The notes below the pieces were generated by a model. The model ran no database searches and had not been told where the DNA came from. It saw nothing but the letters and a program-made list of their open reading frames with translations. Shown here piece after piece: positions 47,891 to 58,500 of a stretch of 64,000 nt of DNA (the stretch's first letter is position 1; every line of letters begins with the position of its first letter). The position numbers and the translations under genes are program-made. Origin of the DNA: Otis tarda (Eukaryota; Chordata; Aves; Otidiformes; Otididae); contig CM048591.1 in the NCBI GenBank assembly GCA_026413225.1, forward strand, positions 72,690,052 to 72,754,051. Direction: 5' to 3'.

Positions 47891-50800
47891 GCACTCCAGT
47901 ACCTTTTTATTTTTCATTTCTCATTATTTAAATAGTAAGATTCATGACGGCATAAAAAAATTTAAAAACATTTCTTTTTAGGGAGACAACTTCTCTTCTG
48001 ACATTTGAAAGTTTATCCTTAAGAAAGCTTGTTGGACTAGCTATCCTTTCTTTGACACAAAGGCTGGTGGATTCTTTGTTTGTCAGGCATGGGTACTTTA
48101 AACTACTTCCATGACAAACTTCTTCCCTTTCAGTCATTGGCTGCAGGGTGACATCCAGACTTCGTGAAAACAGCAAAAGAGGATATTTGGATAAAATTCT
48201 GAGTCTAGTTTCAGCCTTTTAATAGCCATCTTTTCTGTCTCCCTCCTGCTTCCAGCTCCCTGCTGGCTCATTCTGCTGGAAATATATTTTGGACCTCGTT
48301 GTCCAGTAGATGGGACAGTGCCTGTGTGGAGCCGGTGCACTGGGCGCTTGCAAGGATAACAGCACTTGTTACACAGGGATATCCAAATATGTTCTCATTG
48401 TGTCAAGGCATCTCTGAATTCACAGAATCTCCTCTGCTTGCAGCTCTATCAGCTGATAAATCCCTGCTCTCCCACCCAGCCCTCGTCCCTGCCACCCTCC
48501 CAGACTCCAATGACGCATTAACTCCCATCATGGATGAGTTCAGCTGTGGAAGATCAATCTTTCAAGAGAAAGACTCAGTGAAAGCAAGGCATTTCAAACT
48601 TCTCTGGTTTATGTTCAGCCTTACTTCCAAAGGACTTTGCAGTTTATGTCTACTGAAGTGTCAGAAGGAAAACATTTCCCCAGGAGAACGGGGGAAGAAG
48701 GAAAGCTTTTCATGAGGCACAAACAAATCTGTTGTTTTCACGTGGCTGCAGTGGTAAATGGCGTCACAGCATATGTACAAGCAGTTTTCAGTAAACAGCT
48801 GCCTCGTTTCACAGTCGAGAAGCAATGTGGCACATAGAATTGTGAACAGTACAGAAAAAAAAAAATAACAATCACCCAGATAGATAGAAAACAACTAATT
48901 AGTTTAGTTGCCAAGTCATTCCAGCATTTGTGTTGGATAGGAAACGCCAAGTTTTACCTCTCTGAGCCAATTTAGAATACGTATTTTGAATTTCTCTAGA
49001 AAGGAAAACAAAAGCAAAGGCTGAGAAAGCCTCAGCCTCACGCATGAGTAAACAGTTCTACAGTGTGGGCGTTTTTTTCCAGTACAACAGAAGCGGGGCA
49101 AACTCCTTACCTTGGATCAGGCTGAGGGAAACACCAGGAAATGAATCTGTCATCATTTTAAAGGAATCTATGCATCATGCTGCACCAGATATGACAGGAT
49201 ACACAGACACATGCTGACCAGAAGTCTTCCTTTTTGTTACCAGCACGCTGTTAAACAAGTCAAGTAATGGCCAACTATTGTGAGAGTTTCCTTAGTAGTA
49301 TTAACAGCAAATATTGTTGGGCTTAGATCCAGAATATATCACTGTCTCAGTAAAGAGTTTTCATTGCTCCCAGCATTTTGCTGCAAAGACTCTATCTGTC
49401 AATACTTTTTGAGAAAATAAAAGGGAAAAGACAGGGCAGGAATTCAGAAATATTTCTGACAAATTCTTGCTGCATGTTCAAAAGTGTTTTAAAAGAGATT
49501 GACGGTTTTCTGTAGGAAATATATAGCGGTATTAAACCTCCTATCTAGGGAAAATATAGATTTAAAATAAATACTTCAAAAACATAACCAAATGAACATA
49601 ATTCTTCAAAGTCACAGCTTTAGAATCTCACTTTGGTGTTAACATTTTTGCTTTATGTTAAGAGTATATTGTATCTTCCATTTATTCTCAAATTGGGACA
49701 AAATCCAATTTATGTTTGCTAAGAATGATCTTGAAAGTAAAAACATATTTCTCAATCTCTTTGAAAAGAAATATCTCTTCCTGTCCCTGCTCCACAGTGC
49801 CTAATACCTATGGAAAGCTGAAAAAAATCCAGCATTTAGCTGTTCTATGAAGAAACTTTTCTTAAGAGATGCAGAAGGAAATGCTTTCTGCTTAGCTAAA
49901 TATGGGAATTTTGAACCCATACGAAGCAATAACCAAGTTCATCCTGAGAAGTACTCATGTCTTTTATTAAGGGAATAAATTGCTGTAGTCTGTTGACAGC
50001 AGCTTATGGGTTGTTAATGTATTTAAAAGGACACTTGAGAGACAATCAGCTGCATTGACTGCAAAGGAAATATTTATTACCTGCATCACAAGATGGGAAG
50101 GATTGCAGTTAGTCCAGATATTGACTATTTTGAATGGGCTCAGTATATTCAACTTTTTAAACCATTACTAATAGAAATTGAGATTCCAAGTGTGTGAAAT
50201 TAATTTACTTGCTTTCTTTCTGCAATATCCAAGCTTTGTGCTGTTCACATAATGGTTTCTTATTAAAACTGAATCTTCACCAAGGATTTTTAACAAATAA
50301 AGGGACAAAATGAGCTAGTGGATAGTCAGAAGAGGAGTATTTTAGCTGAAACTGCAAAAAATACCTGCCAAGGTACAAGAAAAAAAATTGGAAATCCAGT
50401 GTTTACTACCCTTGAGATTAAATCAGTTATATACAAACATACTGCTTGTGGTACTGCAGCAGCTCAGACTGGCACCAGCTAAGTAAGTGTTGTCTGCACC
50501 ATCTTCTGTGGCCCAACCGTTTCAAGAGCTCATGCTCTCAGTTGCTTTCTCCAGTCTCTACATGGCACTGACAAACCTCCTTTTGCTCACAGAGGATGTG
50601 CTGCAAAGCGTAGCCCCTGTGCCAGGGCTGCTCAAGCGGGAGGCACAGAGGGTGGACACAGACCAAGGTGAATGTCCCAATCTCCTCATGTGCCCTGAAG
50701 GAAGAGCTAGTGCCCACCACTGATACTGGCTTTGAACAAGCCAAATCTCCAGGTTACGTATGTGATGTACCACTGCACATACAGCGGAAAGTGTATGGTT

Positions 50801-50971
50801 TTTAATCACGGTGGAACTACAGGGACTGTTGTGCCCGTGGCCCCTCTTTGGTGTGAAAGTGGACTGAGGGCTGAAGCCAGTCAACCAGATTACACTAGCC
50901 AGAAAAACCAGTGCTCGTATACATATATATCTTTCAGTCTGAGGGAATGCATTCCATGATAATCTCTTAAT

Positions 50972-50976
50972 TTTAG
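50972..50976. repeat. Target-site duplication, left copy (TTTAG)
   Basis: Identical to 51287-51291. Confidence 0.88.
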
Positions 50977-51286
50977 TGTCGTAGTTCAGCCCTGATCAGG
51001 ACCAGACTACGCAGTCTCTCTCTCACTCCCCCCACCTTCCGAGAGAACAGGGAGAGAAAATATAAGGAAAAACGGCTCGAGGTTTGAGCTAAGGACAGGG
51101 AGAAATCCTTAAAAGTTACCATCACGGGCAAAACAGACTCGACTTGGGGAAAACTATTCATTTATTTCTAAAACTAGCAGGAGAATGAGACAAGGAACAA
51201 GATAACCTCCCCCCACCCCTCCCTCTTCCCGGGCTTAACATTATCTCTACCACCTTAGGCCCCCCCTCACTAACAAAACCACGACA
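50977..51286 (-). mobile_element. Internally deleted ERVL-type solo LTR (310 bp)
   Basis: On the plus strand it begins TGTCGTAGTTCAGCC and ends CAAAACCACGACA, with a perfect 5-bp duplication TTTAG at 50972-50976 and 51287-51291. It is collinear with 32218-33353 for about 270 bp, then jumps at CTACCACCTT (51247-51256) straight to the last ~30 bp of the family. In LTR orientation (minus strand) it keeps the first ~40 bp of U3, the G-quadruplex tract, the poly(A) signal (AATAAA, 51161-51166) and U5. It lacks the promoter-like segment and the CpG-rich repeat. It should therefore be unable to start transcription as an LTR. Confidence 0.94.
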
Positions 51287-51291
51287 TTTAG
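51287..51291. repeat. Target-site duplication, right copy (TTTAG)
   Basis: Identical to 50972-50976. Confidence 0.88.
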
Positions 51292-53586
51292 AAATCTCAT
51301 TTTTTGGAAAATTATGTGCATAATTCTTTTTCTAGTCTTTCAAAATCCCTAAGAACACTAACAGTTTTCCCCTCTTTCTTTCTTTTTTCCCCCACTACTA
51401 GCATCTCCACTTGCTTTTCTTCATTATTCCTTTTTTTGTCATTCCAACCAAGAATAATAATGTTTCTGCGCTTGCTGTGCCTGAAGTCTTCTTGAAATAA
51501 ATTGCTTCTCCTATAGCACCATTCTAAGCGTCCTTTTGGATTTTAATCACCTGAAGGTGTTTTTTGCCCCTCAGTCCCCTCTGCCATAAACATCCCTCTT
51601 ATATATACAATACATTAGTTTTGTGGTATAGATTAAATTGCAAGTCAGTTCACTGCTGGTTTGCACTACTCATCAATAAAATAAAAAAAAAGGAAAAAAT
51701 TTAAAAAGCACCCAAGAAAGACATTTTCTGTTGCTGTAATGAATGCTCAGAAGCTTCTCTATATAAAATCAGGCTCAGGTTAAAAGTAAACAAATACTTT
51801 ATAAAAAAAGGCAAAAAGGAAATTTATAAAAGAATCTTTTTAGACCTTTCTGGAGAAAAGCTTGGTTCAAAATTTTCAGAAAAATTAACACAGGAAGATC
51901 CCAAGAAAACCTGTATGTAAACACAGACTGGGTCTCTTGGACGTGATCAAGCGTACAAACCTGCAAAGGTACATGAGCTTTGCTAAAAAGGTGCATACTG
52001 ACCTGTATCAATAAAGGGAAAAGCTCCTCCAAGAGTTAAGTTAATTTATATTCCATCATAAATGTGCCTCTGTGTTGTGATAATTATTGGTTTGTTTAGA
52101 AAATGGTGTACCAAACATGGTGTGATGAACAATTGACTCAAAGACTAGGATCAAGAAGCTCCCTCAAGAAGAAAGTTGGTGCCCTGGTTACACGGGTTGT
52201 CAATGTCTGGCCTGAGTTTTCACAGGAGTCTCAGTAAATTAACCGAGGTAGCCGGGGTCCAGTGCTTTCCCTGGATGTTAGGTACCTAATTCCCTTGGAT
52301 GCTTTTGACAGCTGAAGGAAAGAGACAAATTGTATAGTTACTAGAGGCCAGCAAAGGGTAGTTCTCTCAGAGTCAGGAACAAAATGAAATTTAACCTTGA
52401 TGCTCCTGTTCTAAACATTTCTTAACATTCACTTAATCATATAACTTTAGGGACTGTTTTACTAGGAGAATAAATGACCGCTATAAAGAAGTAGGATCAT
52501 TCCAGTTCATGGCACAGCTTGGTTGGGTTTTTTTTTCCTTTTCCTTTCCAAAAAGGAATAAAATCAAAGCATTTAAAATTCTTTGGGAAAAAGAAAATAA
52601 AATAAATTAAAGACATTGAACTGAAACATGGAGGGACATACACAGTTTTGATACATGACAGATGTTCAGAAAAGTACATGAGTGAAGTGCAAGACAAGAA
52701 ACTACAGGTCCATGTGTTTGTTTTTATCTAGTCTGAGCTCATTACTTCACCACAGATTAACTGAAGTTAGAACCCAATCTCATCTCTCTCAGGGGTCAGG
52801 TCTTTCCCAACAGGCAGTAGACTAGGAATATATTACCTTTTATTTTTCTTTTCAGTCTGATAGAAATCTTTAGTGAAATCCATGTTGACTCAAATATTCT
52901 GATCATCTCTAATGAGGAATTATTCTTTGTTAGCACTTTATCTGGCTGGAGGTTGACATTGCAGGGAGATGGATGTTTCAATATCCTGTACATCTAAGGT
53001 CACCTTGTTCTCCATCACACTGCCTTTTGAACAGAGACCGTGCTGTCCATGCTGATTGATGATATTTTAGTCACCAAGTCTAGTGATGAGATGTTCCTGC
53101 TGATATCAACTTTTTTATCTGCCTTGGATACAGCAGAACAAGGAGATACAGCTACAGGATCAGGACTCTAATTTTAAAAGTGGGCCTTATGCCAGAAATA
53201 TAGAAACAGGAAGTCATTCCTACTGCTAAGAAACAAATAAAAGATTGCATTTTTAAAAAATAATTTTGACCAAATTGTCAAAATTTCTATTGCAAATAAA
53301 CAAAAAATGGGTTGTGACAAGCAGAAGTAATGGACTATGAGGCACAGGAAAAAAAAAATGTGAAAAGGAAAGCAAATCTGGATCCAATCTGAAGATACTG
53401 GCACATTCATTGATACAGAACGTTCATTGTTCAGTCTAACAATAAGAAAGGAAAAAACAAAAAAGGAAAAAAAAGGAGACCCAAATTTTTGGCCTAAGAC
53501 ACTGACCATATTGGAAGGCATTTAAATGATGTTGTATAGTGAAGTAGCTCTAAGGAGGCTGCCTCATTCTGAGCTAATTTCCAAAG
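51292..53586. other. Unannotated AT-rich stretch between two inverted LTRs
   Basis: No gene or other transposon is recognised. A 115-codon minus-strand frame (53174-53521) is Phe/Leu-rich because of A-rich sequence on the opposite strand and is not considered real. This 2.3-kb stretch separates two ERVL-type LTRs in opposite orientation. Confidence 0.55.
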
Positions 53587-53591
53587 GCCGG
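53587..53591. repeat. Target-site duplication, left copy (GCCGG)
   Basis: Identical to 54749-54753. Confidence 0.9.
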
Positions 53592-53762
53592 TGTTGTGGT
53601 TTTGTTTAGTGAGGGGGAGCCTAAGGTGGTAGGTTCTGTAGGAAACTGCTAGAAGTTGTTTCCCCATTGTCCAGTGGACTCGGCTGGGCCTAGGGCGGCC
53701 CCGCTGCTGGCCAGGGCCGAGCCGATTGGTAGCAGAATGTTCCCTGATAACGCCTCTGCGAT

Positions 53763-53773
53763 AATATATTTAA
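53763..53773 (+). promoter_or_regulatory. Predicted LTR TATA-like element
   Basis: AATATATTTAA lies 172 bp from the LTR 5' end and precedes a purine-rich tract. In the 32218-33353 copy the matching site is degraded (GTATTTAAGAAG on the minus strand). Promoter activity is inferred only. Confidence 0.5.
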
Positions 53774-54099
53774 GAAGGGGAAAACAGAAAAAAAAAGAAG
53801 AGAGAAGAGAAGAGATGATGTGAAGAAGCTGAGCGGGGGCAGAGGCACAGAGGCGGAGGTACAGGCCTCTTGGGCCTTGCAGGCCTCACCCTCTGGCCTC
53901 TTGCCAGGCGGCCAACTGGGCCCGACTCGGCCCAGCCCAGCTGCAAGAAGTGGAGAGGAGATGAGATGGATGATGGGAAGAGATTCTGAGAGGCGTCTGC
54001 CAGCCTGTTGTGAAGAACTTTTCTTGTGAGAGGAACGGCTGCAGACGCCAAGGTCAGTGAAGAAGGAGGGGGAGGAGTAATGCAGCTCCTGGCCAAGAT

Positions 54100-54370
54100 T
54101 CCCCTGCAGCCTGTGGTGACAACCGTGGTGGAGCAGGTTGTCCCCCTGCAGCCCATGGAGGTCCGTGGAGGAGCAGAGATCCACCTGGAGCCTGGGGAGG
54201 ACCCCACCCCGGGGCACGCGGATGTCTGAAGATGGCTGTGGCCCATGGAGGGCCTGTGCTGGGGCAGCCGTTCTGGAGGGACTGAACTCCATGCAAGAGA
54301 TGATCCACACCGGAGCAGTTTCACAAAGGACTGTGGCCCATGGGAGGGACCCCATGCTGGAGCAGGGGAG
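54100..54370. repeat. Degenerate GC-rich repeat array inside the LTR
   Basis: The words CCCATGGAGG/CCCATGGGAGG and GGAGCAG recur at irregular spacing with much divergence. The same array is present, on the other strand, at about 32600-32930. It is an inherited part of the LTR family and not an independent satellite. Confidence 0.65.
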
Positions 54371-54495
54371 GAATGTGAGGAGTTCAACGACAAAGCAGCA
54401 GCGTGAAACATGATGAACTGACCACAACCCCCATTCCCTCTTCCCCCCTGTGCCGCTCGGGGCAGGGGGAAGGTGGTAGAGATCATGTTAAGCTT

Positions 54496-54517
54496 GGGAA
54501 GAGGGAGGGGTGGGGGG
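54496..54517 (+). other. G-quadruplex-forming motif in LTR
   Basis: Four G-runs (3, 3, 4 and 6 G) are separated by loops of 4, 1 and 1 nt, satisfying the usual G3+N1-7 rule. The motif is conserved in the other two copies on the opposite strand (32450-32473 and 51209-51230). Confidence 0.75.
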
Positions 54518-54559
54518 AGGTTATCTTATTCTCTGTCTCATTCTCCTGCTGTTTGTAGT

Positions 54560-54565
54560 AATAAA
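54560..54565 (+). terminator. LTR poly(A) signal AATAAA
   Basis: An exact AATAAA about 185 bp from the LTR 3' end. Conserved in the other two copies (minus strand, 32402-32407 and 51161-51166). Confidence 0.65.
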
Positions 54566-54748
54566 AGAATAGTTTTCCCCAAGTCGAGTCTGTTTTGCCC
54601 GTAACGGTGACTTTAAGGATTTTCTCCCTGTCCTTATCTCAAACCTCGAGCCATTTTTCTTATGTTATCTCTGCCTATTGTCTTGGAGGGTGAGGGGAGT
54701 GAGAGAGAGACTGCGTAGTCTGGTCCCGATCTGGGGTGAACTACAACA

Positions 54749-54753
54749 GCCGG
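54749..54753. repeat. Target-site duplication, right copy (GCCGG)
   Basis: Identical to 53587-53591, directly after the terminal ACA. Confidence 0.9.
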
Positions 54754-57700
54754 GGAGAATGCAGAGAGAAAACTGCCTGGAAAACCCATAGGTAAATGCA
54801 AAAACAACCCTAAATGTTTTCTAGGGACACCCAGCAAACAAAGTTCCTTCCTCCCTTTGTTCTTCCCCTGAGTCCATGTAAAGCCAGATGTTGTCTCTCC
54901 ATGCCTTTGTTTGTTATTATAATGTGTAAAAGTCACCTGTTGGTATCTTAAAATTTTGTCTCAGCTGTAGGCAACACTGAGCAGCAGCCTCTTCTGCTAC
55001 CTAAAGCCTCTCCTGATGGTCAACAGCCCACTGGTGTGTCCTACCCCACTCATCCAAAAAGGAAAAAAAAATTAAAAATTCACTGTTTCTTTTTAGGGAT
55101 TAATCATATCTCTTCATTAGAAGAGACAGAAGGTGCAACTTCACTTGTCCTTTGTAGTTTTTGCCATGTAAAACTGATATTATTTTTACAAATCAATCAA
55201 ACAAACAAAAGACCACTTTTCATTTCCGTGTGATCTGCTGAAGAAATGCTGACTGCCATTAGTTTACAAAGCATATCCTTGTAATGACAAAAGAAAGGCA
55301 GCCTATGTCCCTCCAGGAGGTGAGGAGCTGGCAGACAGCACAGCTCGCTCGCTTCTCAGTGCATTGCTGCATAAAGGGAAGGAAGGGAGACATACAAAAG
55401 GCTGGGTATCTTCAGGAGGAATAGCAAACAGCCCCATTTATTCTGCTTTCCCACACCTGATTTTTTTTTTTGCGACAAGTCCTCTGTAGCTGAACACTTC
55501 AGGGGGTACATTTTATGAATTACTTTTGCTGCTTTTTTGCCGCTCTCAGAAGCTCTGAGATGCAGTCCAGCTTGCCAGTGTGTGAATGTGGTGCAGTGCA
55601 CATTTTTAATCCTCCTGCAGTTTAAATACAAGTGTTTCAGGAAAGGGGAGATCAAAGGCAATTCGGATCAGTGTGCTCTAGCCTTTGTTATTGTGCTCAT
55701 CTCCATGATGGCGAGCAGTGTCCCCATTTGAACTATTGGGACAGTTCTGCCAGGTTTTGCATTTAGGGCTTTTTTATTTCTAAGAACGATTGAAGACAAA
55801 ACGATTTTACCCGAGAAAACAAAAAGAGTGTTTGAGGTTTTGGGACAAGAAGAAGCAGACATAAGTGAAACAAGAACCTCAAGATCTAAAAAAAAAGTTT
55901 TACACTGTGAGGACAATCCAGCACTTCATCAGCTCCTGCAAGAGGTTGGGAGCTGGCTGTTGTTGGAGTTCCTTCAAGAAGTGATATGGCTTTGAGAAAC
56001 TTCTGATCTCACAGCTGACTCGGTTTTGAGCAGGAGGTTAGACTAGAGATTCGTTCACTCCAAAGTGAATGCTGCTTCTTTTTATTATTTGTTTACTATT
56101 ATTTTAGGATACCTGTAGAGAAACAATATCATTTATATCTTTCTTTTGCAAAACAAAGGGACAGCAGGATGAATATTAAATACTTGAAAAATCAGAGATA
56201 TTCACCTACTGGGTGCTCACTAGTGGGTAGGAGACTGGGGGTCAGCATTTCCCAGTGTTTGAAAGTACCCAAACTCACGTATCGTCTCACCGCCTGGGTA
56301 GGTAGGTTATCTGAGAGCAGAGGTATTTTCTACAGTGTCCCTGAAACTGCCTTTATTCTGCATAGACAGCGAAAACAGTCTGATTCCTTTGCATTGAAAA
56401 GGCATTTCCCTGTGATTCATCACCTGTAAGACAGAGGTCTGTTTTGCCAAAATCCTCACAAAATCCTCTTCCTTCACTTTGGAGTCCAGATCCTGATGAA
56501 TTCCTTAATGAGAACAACTTTGGTAATTAGCCAAAGTCAGATGGACTGGGGCTCGTATATTTCTGCCAAACTTTAAAAACTGTTGTTACCTGTATTCCAA
56601 ACGTGTTTTAACGGCTTTTGAAGAGGCAACACTGATTTATACACTGTGTCAGAGGAATATCCTGTTTCAATTAACTAAATTCTCTGCCTCATTCAGCAAG
56701 GCAGAAAGAGTAATTTTCAGGTTTAAACATCAGAGATACATGTGTCGACTGTGTATAAAAACTACAGGAGAGGAACATTTTTCTTGTCACAGTGCCAGCA
56801 GGTTTCTCAAACCGGAGAGGAGTGGTTTCTGGTTTTGGATGTGCCATTGTTCGATGCTTGCGTGACAGGAGCAACAGGAGACTCCAGGGTGTTCAGACTC
56901 CCATCGTGGTGAGCCGTGTCTGCATGCACATGGATAAAGAGGCAGTCGGCTTTTTATTAAACAGGAATGGCATCTCACGTCCCCATAAATACTTTTTCAT
57001 CTCTTGTATGCTTCTTTGGTCACCTGTCACAATCACGGGTATGATGCAGTCCCTGCGCTGGTGCTGGTGTGCTGGTGTGACCAAGATGAAGACAGAAACC
57101 ACCAGCAAAACACGTCTGGGATACAAAAGAGAGGATCGAGCTGACTTGTCGGGTATGAGTACTGAGACAGGCACCAGCCCTGTGGATGCCTGTGTAGTAT
57201 GTGGTCTCTGTGTCACCTGCTCCTGAAAACAAGGGTATTCGGAACTGAAAAACATATGTGAGGAAATTGATGATTTCACCTCACATTTGTAGAATGGATC
57301 CTAAAAGTGAACCTGTAGCTGAGATTTGCCTTCTGTCAGCTTTTTCCAGATTCAGAATTTTCAGTAGGAAACAAAGGAGGAATGGCTTACTCAGACCATG
57401 CTAATTCAGATTAATTCTCTGCTATCACAATCAAGGAGCACACAGCTGGGCTCTAAATGTAGTTTCCTGAGCATCCTCTAATCTACCTGCTTAATTTAAA
57501 AGGCTGCTTTCTACTTTAGAGCCAATGAGTGAATTTAAGCTACTCCAGAGAGTAATTTGGGCCATCTGAACTAGACAGTGCTAAGCACATCATTGGTCTG
57601 AACTCTTTGCTGTTTACCTCCTTAATATCACCTTAGCTACACTTCTGATTAAAACGGAGCACATGCTTGACTGCAGTGAACTAGTTTGCTTGGAATTCAC

Positions 57701-58195
57701 TTAACGAAAGGAAAAATGTGTCTTGTCCTTCAGTAAAATAATACGATGTTCTATCAATACACTCAAACTTTGCTTCCTTAATGTTATTCTTGGCTGACAC
57801 GTTACCAAAACATATGAAGGTGGTTTTGGCAAGGGAGAGGTTATGTGCTATCGCTGTATAAAAGCTATGCTGGTTTTTCAGCCTGCTACTGTGATGTGCG
57901 TTCAGTACACTTTTTCCACACCAGAAAGCCAGTCCTCCTGCTGTATTAACATTATGGTTTAGGATTTCTACTATATACAAAATCAGCTTTATTTTCCTCC
58001 CTCTGAAATTTCATTTTGTTTGACTTCATAAACTCTTTAAAGACTTTAAGTAGTCTTGCAATTCCCATCTCTGTGACCTAAAACTTTTCACCAGTAGTAT
58101 ATAGTCATGCATGCCTTTAGCCCACACCCATTTCTTTTTGCTATTCCAACATGTTTCAGACAAAATGTAGAGGGTTCTAAGTGAAATTACCTACC
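54754..58195. other. Unannotated stretch, no gene recognised
   Basis: No confident gene is present. A GC-richer patch at about 56790-57280 has a 144-codon plus-strand frame (56792-57226), the longest outside repeats, opposed by a 128-codon minus-strand frame. Neither has a domain I know. A possible degraded CR1 3' end lies at about 56026-56065. Confidence 0.5.
56026..56065 (+). mobile_element. Possible CR1 3' remnant, highly degraded
   Basis: GAGCAGGAGGTTAGACTAGA followed by a short stretch ending CACTCC resembles the CR1 3' UTR words GGTTGGACTAGATGACC and CCTTCC. No ATTCTATG tail remains. This is a weak, pattern-based call. Confidence 0.4.
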
Positions 58196-58500
58196 CGGTA
58201 ATTTTCACTTTCTACCTGGACTTGTGCAAAGCATTTAACAGGGTCCCGCACAACATCCTTGTCTCTAAACTGGAGAGATGTAGATTTGACAAATGAACCA
58301 CCCAGTGGATAAGGAATTGGATGGATGGCCGCCCTCGAGGAGTTGTGGTCAATGGTTTGATATCCAAGCAGAGATTGGTGATAAGTGGCATTCCTCAGGG
58401 CTTGGTACTGGGACCAGCGATGTTTAACGTCTTTGTCAGTGACATGGACAGTGAGACAGAGTGCACCCTCAGCAAGTTCACTGACAATACCATGCTGTGT
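58196..58500 (+). mobile_element. CR1 LINE internal fragment of the reverse transcriptase, 3' end missing
   Basis: About 305 bp align with 41677-41985 of the long CR1. They cover [37 protein letters not shown] and the site of the catalytic FADD, here FTDN, so the second catalytic Asp is lost. A TGA (near 58297) interrupts the frame where other copies read GWTT. Neither the ORF2 tail nor the 3' UTR with ATTCTATG repeats follows, so the 3' part was lost by a later deletion or rearrangement. Confidence 0.92.

Larger units (their letters stand above)
42764..50971. other. Unannotated AT-rich stretch, no gene recognised
   Basis: This is the longest repeat-poor stretch (8.2 kb), strongly AT-rich, with no transposon I can name. 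(AAAT)n lies at 43598-43614 and a run of about nineteen A at 47872-47890. The largest frames are 101 codons (44773-45078, +; hydrophobic start), 138 codons (48299-48715, +) and 108 codons (50558-50884, -). None shows a recognisable domain or a supportable splice structure. Confidence 0.5.
53592..54748 (+). mobile_element. Full-length solo LTR, ERVL-type, plus strand
   Basis: This 1157-bp element begins TGTTGTGGTTTTG and ends TGAACTACAACA, flanked by a perfect 5-bp duplication GCCGG (53587-53591 and 54749-54753). From 5' to 3' it has a TATA-like AATATATTTAA (53763-53773), a purine-rich tract (53776-53816) and a CpG/GC-rich degenerate repeat with recurring CCATGGAGG and GGAGCAG words (about 54100-54370). 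A G-quadruplex motif (54496-54517), AATAAA (54560-54565) and a U5 with CCCCAAGTCGAGTCTGTTTT follow. From general knowledge this matches a widespread neoavian ERVL LTR type. No gag-pol remains, so it is a solo LTR. Long minus-strand frames (245 and 238 codons) inside it are antisense to the LTR and are not annotated as genes. Confidence 0.95.

Noticed and set aside
47690..47935. Processed pseudogene ending in the poly(A) run at 47872
   Set aside because: The upstream sequence matches no known mRNA and no target duplication was found. Bird CR1 machinery rarely makes processed pseudogenes.
48299..48715. 138-codon plus-strand frame
   Set aside because: No recognisable motif and no flanking exon structure; treated as chance.
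53690..54486. Minus-strand frames of 245 and 238 codons as host or viral protein genes
   Set aside because: They lie wholly within a solo LTR, antisense to it, in a CpG/GC-rich degenerate repeat with few stops in any frame. Reported only as a finding.
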